DNA from: Candidatus Hydrogenedentota bacterium
GTDB lineage: Bacteria > Hydrogenedentota > Hydrogenedentia > Hydrogenedentiales > GCA-2746185
Length of the DNA stretch: 7,393 bases
Assembly (NCBI GenBank): GCA_012965445.1
Contig: DTSJ01000290.1
Location: forward strand, 20,677 to 28,069
Direction: 5' to 3'
This document shows positions 6,420-7,393 of this stretch, one piece after another. The position numbers were made by a program, and so were the translations under genes. Within the stretch, counting starts at the first letter, position 1. Every line of letters starts with the position of its first letter. Under the pieces are notes generated by a model. It was given only the letters and a program-made list of their open reading frames with translations. It had not been told where the DNA came from and did not search any database.

Positions 6420-7393
6420 ATGAAACCTGCAAAACTCAGCGCAAACGTCTTTCTGGAGCTACCGCCCGTCCTGGCTCATTACATAGATTCAGACCGAAAT
6501 CTCTGGGTAGAAGGCAACCCCAAACGCGGACGCCTCAGCATGCTCAATCGATCAGGCACCTTCCTCGAGCTCGAGTCCCAGGCCATCGAACGCCGAAATC
6601 TCATCCGCATCATCGGAAAACAACGCGCCCGTGCGCTCAAATACCACTCTGGATTCGAGGTCGGACGACGCGACGCCCAGCGCCACTACGAGCAGCACAG
6701 CGATAACGGACGGCTCGCACTCCAGGCAGCCCTCGTATACGGCCAGGTCCAGGGCAATTTCATCGCCCTGGACAAAAAATTCGAATTCGACATAGAATCC
6801 GGCTCCCTCTATCGTGAAATTGAGCTCCAATCATGCGTCGAAGCCGTCATCCACCGCCTGACGGCCCCCGATACCGACGAATGCGTCTGCTGGCAGACCG
6901 CAGGCTACATTTCCGGACACATCAGCGAACTCGTCGGCAAAAAAGTACTCACCATCGAAAGCGAATGCGTCGCACACGGACACGACATCTGCCGTTTCGT
7001 GTCAAAACTCGATTCAGAGTGGGGGGAAGAAGCCGATTGGGTGCGCAATTCCGAAGCCGCAAGCTCAATCGAAGAGGAACTCTCCAGACGAGACGAACTC
7101 ATCAGTGACGCCCAGAAAGCCGCAAGAAAAGCTCAAGCATCACTCGGCGGCATGAATCGACGTCTACGCTCCGATCTCGCCACAGATTCACTCATCGCAG
7201 AATCCAAAGCCATGCTTCCCACAATCAAGCGCATGCAATTATGCATGATCTCCAAAGCCCCCGTCCTCATCGCCGGAGAAGCAGGCGTCGGAAAGGAAAG
7301 CATTGCCCGCTCGATACACTATGGAAGCAACCGAAAAAAACGACCCTTCATCGAAATCGACTGCAAAGGCATGCCCGACAATGTCCTCAAACT
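6420..7393 (+). CDS. V4R-domain sigma-54-dependent transcriptional activator (XylR/DmpR type), 3'-truncated
   Basis: The frame from ATG 6420 is open to the right edge (324 full codons, no stop), so the C-terminus is missing. Residues of about 8-110 resemble the XylR_N sensor region, with GFEVGRRDAQ at 78-87. About 110-200 is a V4R domain ending in ESECVAHGHDICRF (180-193). Cys157, Glu180, Cys183 and Cys191 keep the spacing I recall for the zinc ligands of the phenol sensor MopR. Residues of about 215-255 form a charged helical linker. From about 260 a sigma-54 AAA+ domain begins, with a Walker A of GEAGVGKE (286-293; usual form GETGTGKE) and then RPFIEIDC. Such proteins are held inactive by the sensor and, on binding a small molecule, hydrolyse ATP to open sigma-54 promoters. 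The GAFTGA loop and DNA-binding domain lie beyond the window. The effector and targets are unknown. It has its own promoter and follows lgt by 140 bases. Confidence 0.88.
   Translation, partial: MKPAKLSANVFLELPPVLAHYIDSDRNLWVEGNPKRGRLSMLNRSGTFLELESQAIERRNLIRIIGKQRARALKYHSGFEVGRRDAQRHYEQHSDNGRLALQAALVYGQVQGNFIALDKKFEFDIESGSLYREIELQSCVEAVIHRLTAPDTDECVCWQTAGYISGHISELVGKKVLTIESECVAHGHDICRFVSKLDSEWGEEADWVRNSEAASSIEEELSRRDELISDAQKAARKAQASLGGMNRRLRSDLATDSLIAESKAMLPTIKRMQLCMISKAPVLIAGEAGVGKESIARSIHYGSNRKKRPFIEIDCKGMPDNVLK

Noticed and set aside
6350..6706. Plus-strand frame of 118 codons starting with GTG at 6350
   Set aside because: It runs through the promoter and out of frame through the XylR_N-like coding sequence; its Arg/Pro-rich product is typical of a shifted reading.

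Overview
The window holds six protein-coding genes, all on the + strand. Five are bacterial core genes and the sixth is a regulator cut by the right edge. Order: tex (5' end missing), ileS, a DksA/TraR-type zinc-finger protein, lspA, lgt, then the first 324 codons of a V4R/sigma-54 activator. There are no rRNA or tRNA genes, CRISPR arrays, transposons or phage genes. Base composition looks moderate and slightly GC-rich. Codon use is C-ending rich (ATC, CTC, GCC, GAC) across all genes, so nothing looks recently acquired. The order ileS - dksA/traR - lspA, with an LspA motif of the type RNTGIMGGAF and an Lgt with a KGCCYG motif, reminds me of Verrucomicrobiota and relatives. That placement is from memory and moderately sure; a Gram-negative host is likely.

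Layout. Positions 1-1517 are the C-terminal two thirds of Tex. Positions 1518-1716 are a gene-free stretch with a weak promoter candidate and a short palindrome ahead of ileS. Positions 1717-6279 form a tight cluster: ileS ends 2 bases before the DksA-like gene, 27 bases separate that gene from lspA, and lspA overlaps lgt by 20 bases. Lgt and LspA carry out consecutive steps of lipoprotein maturation. IleS supplies charged tRNA, and the DksA-like protein probably acts on RNA polymerase, so the cluster looks like a growth-linked transcription unit.

Positions 6280-6419 hold the most structured non-coding DNA. It has a 9-base direct repeat 30 bases apart, a sigma-70-type promoter with a perfect -35, and an inverted repeat in which the promoter's -10 region can pair with the ribosome binding site of the next gene. 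That gene (6420 to the right edge) has no stop codon in the window. It encodes a XylR_N-V4R sensor domain, a helical linker and the start of a sigma-54 AAA+ domain. Its presumed zinc site is intact, but the His/Trp pair that phenol sensors use is not. No complete novel system is visible; the regulator and its leader are the best candidates for follow-up.
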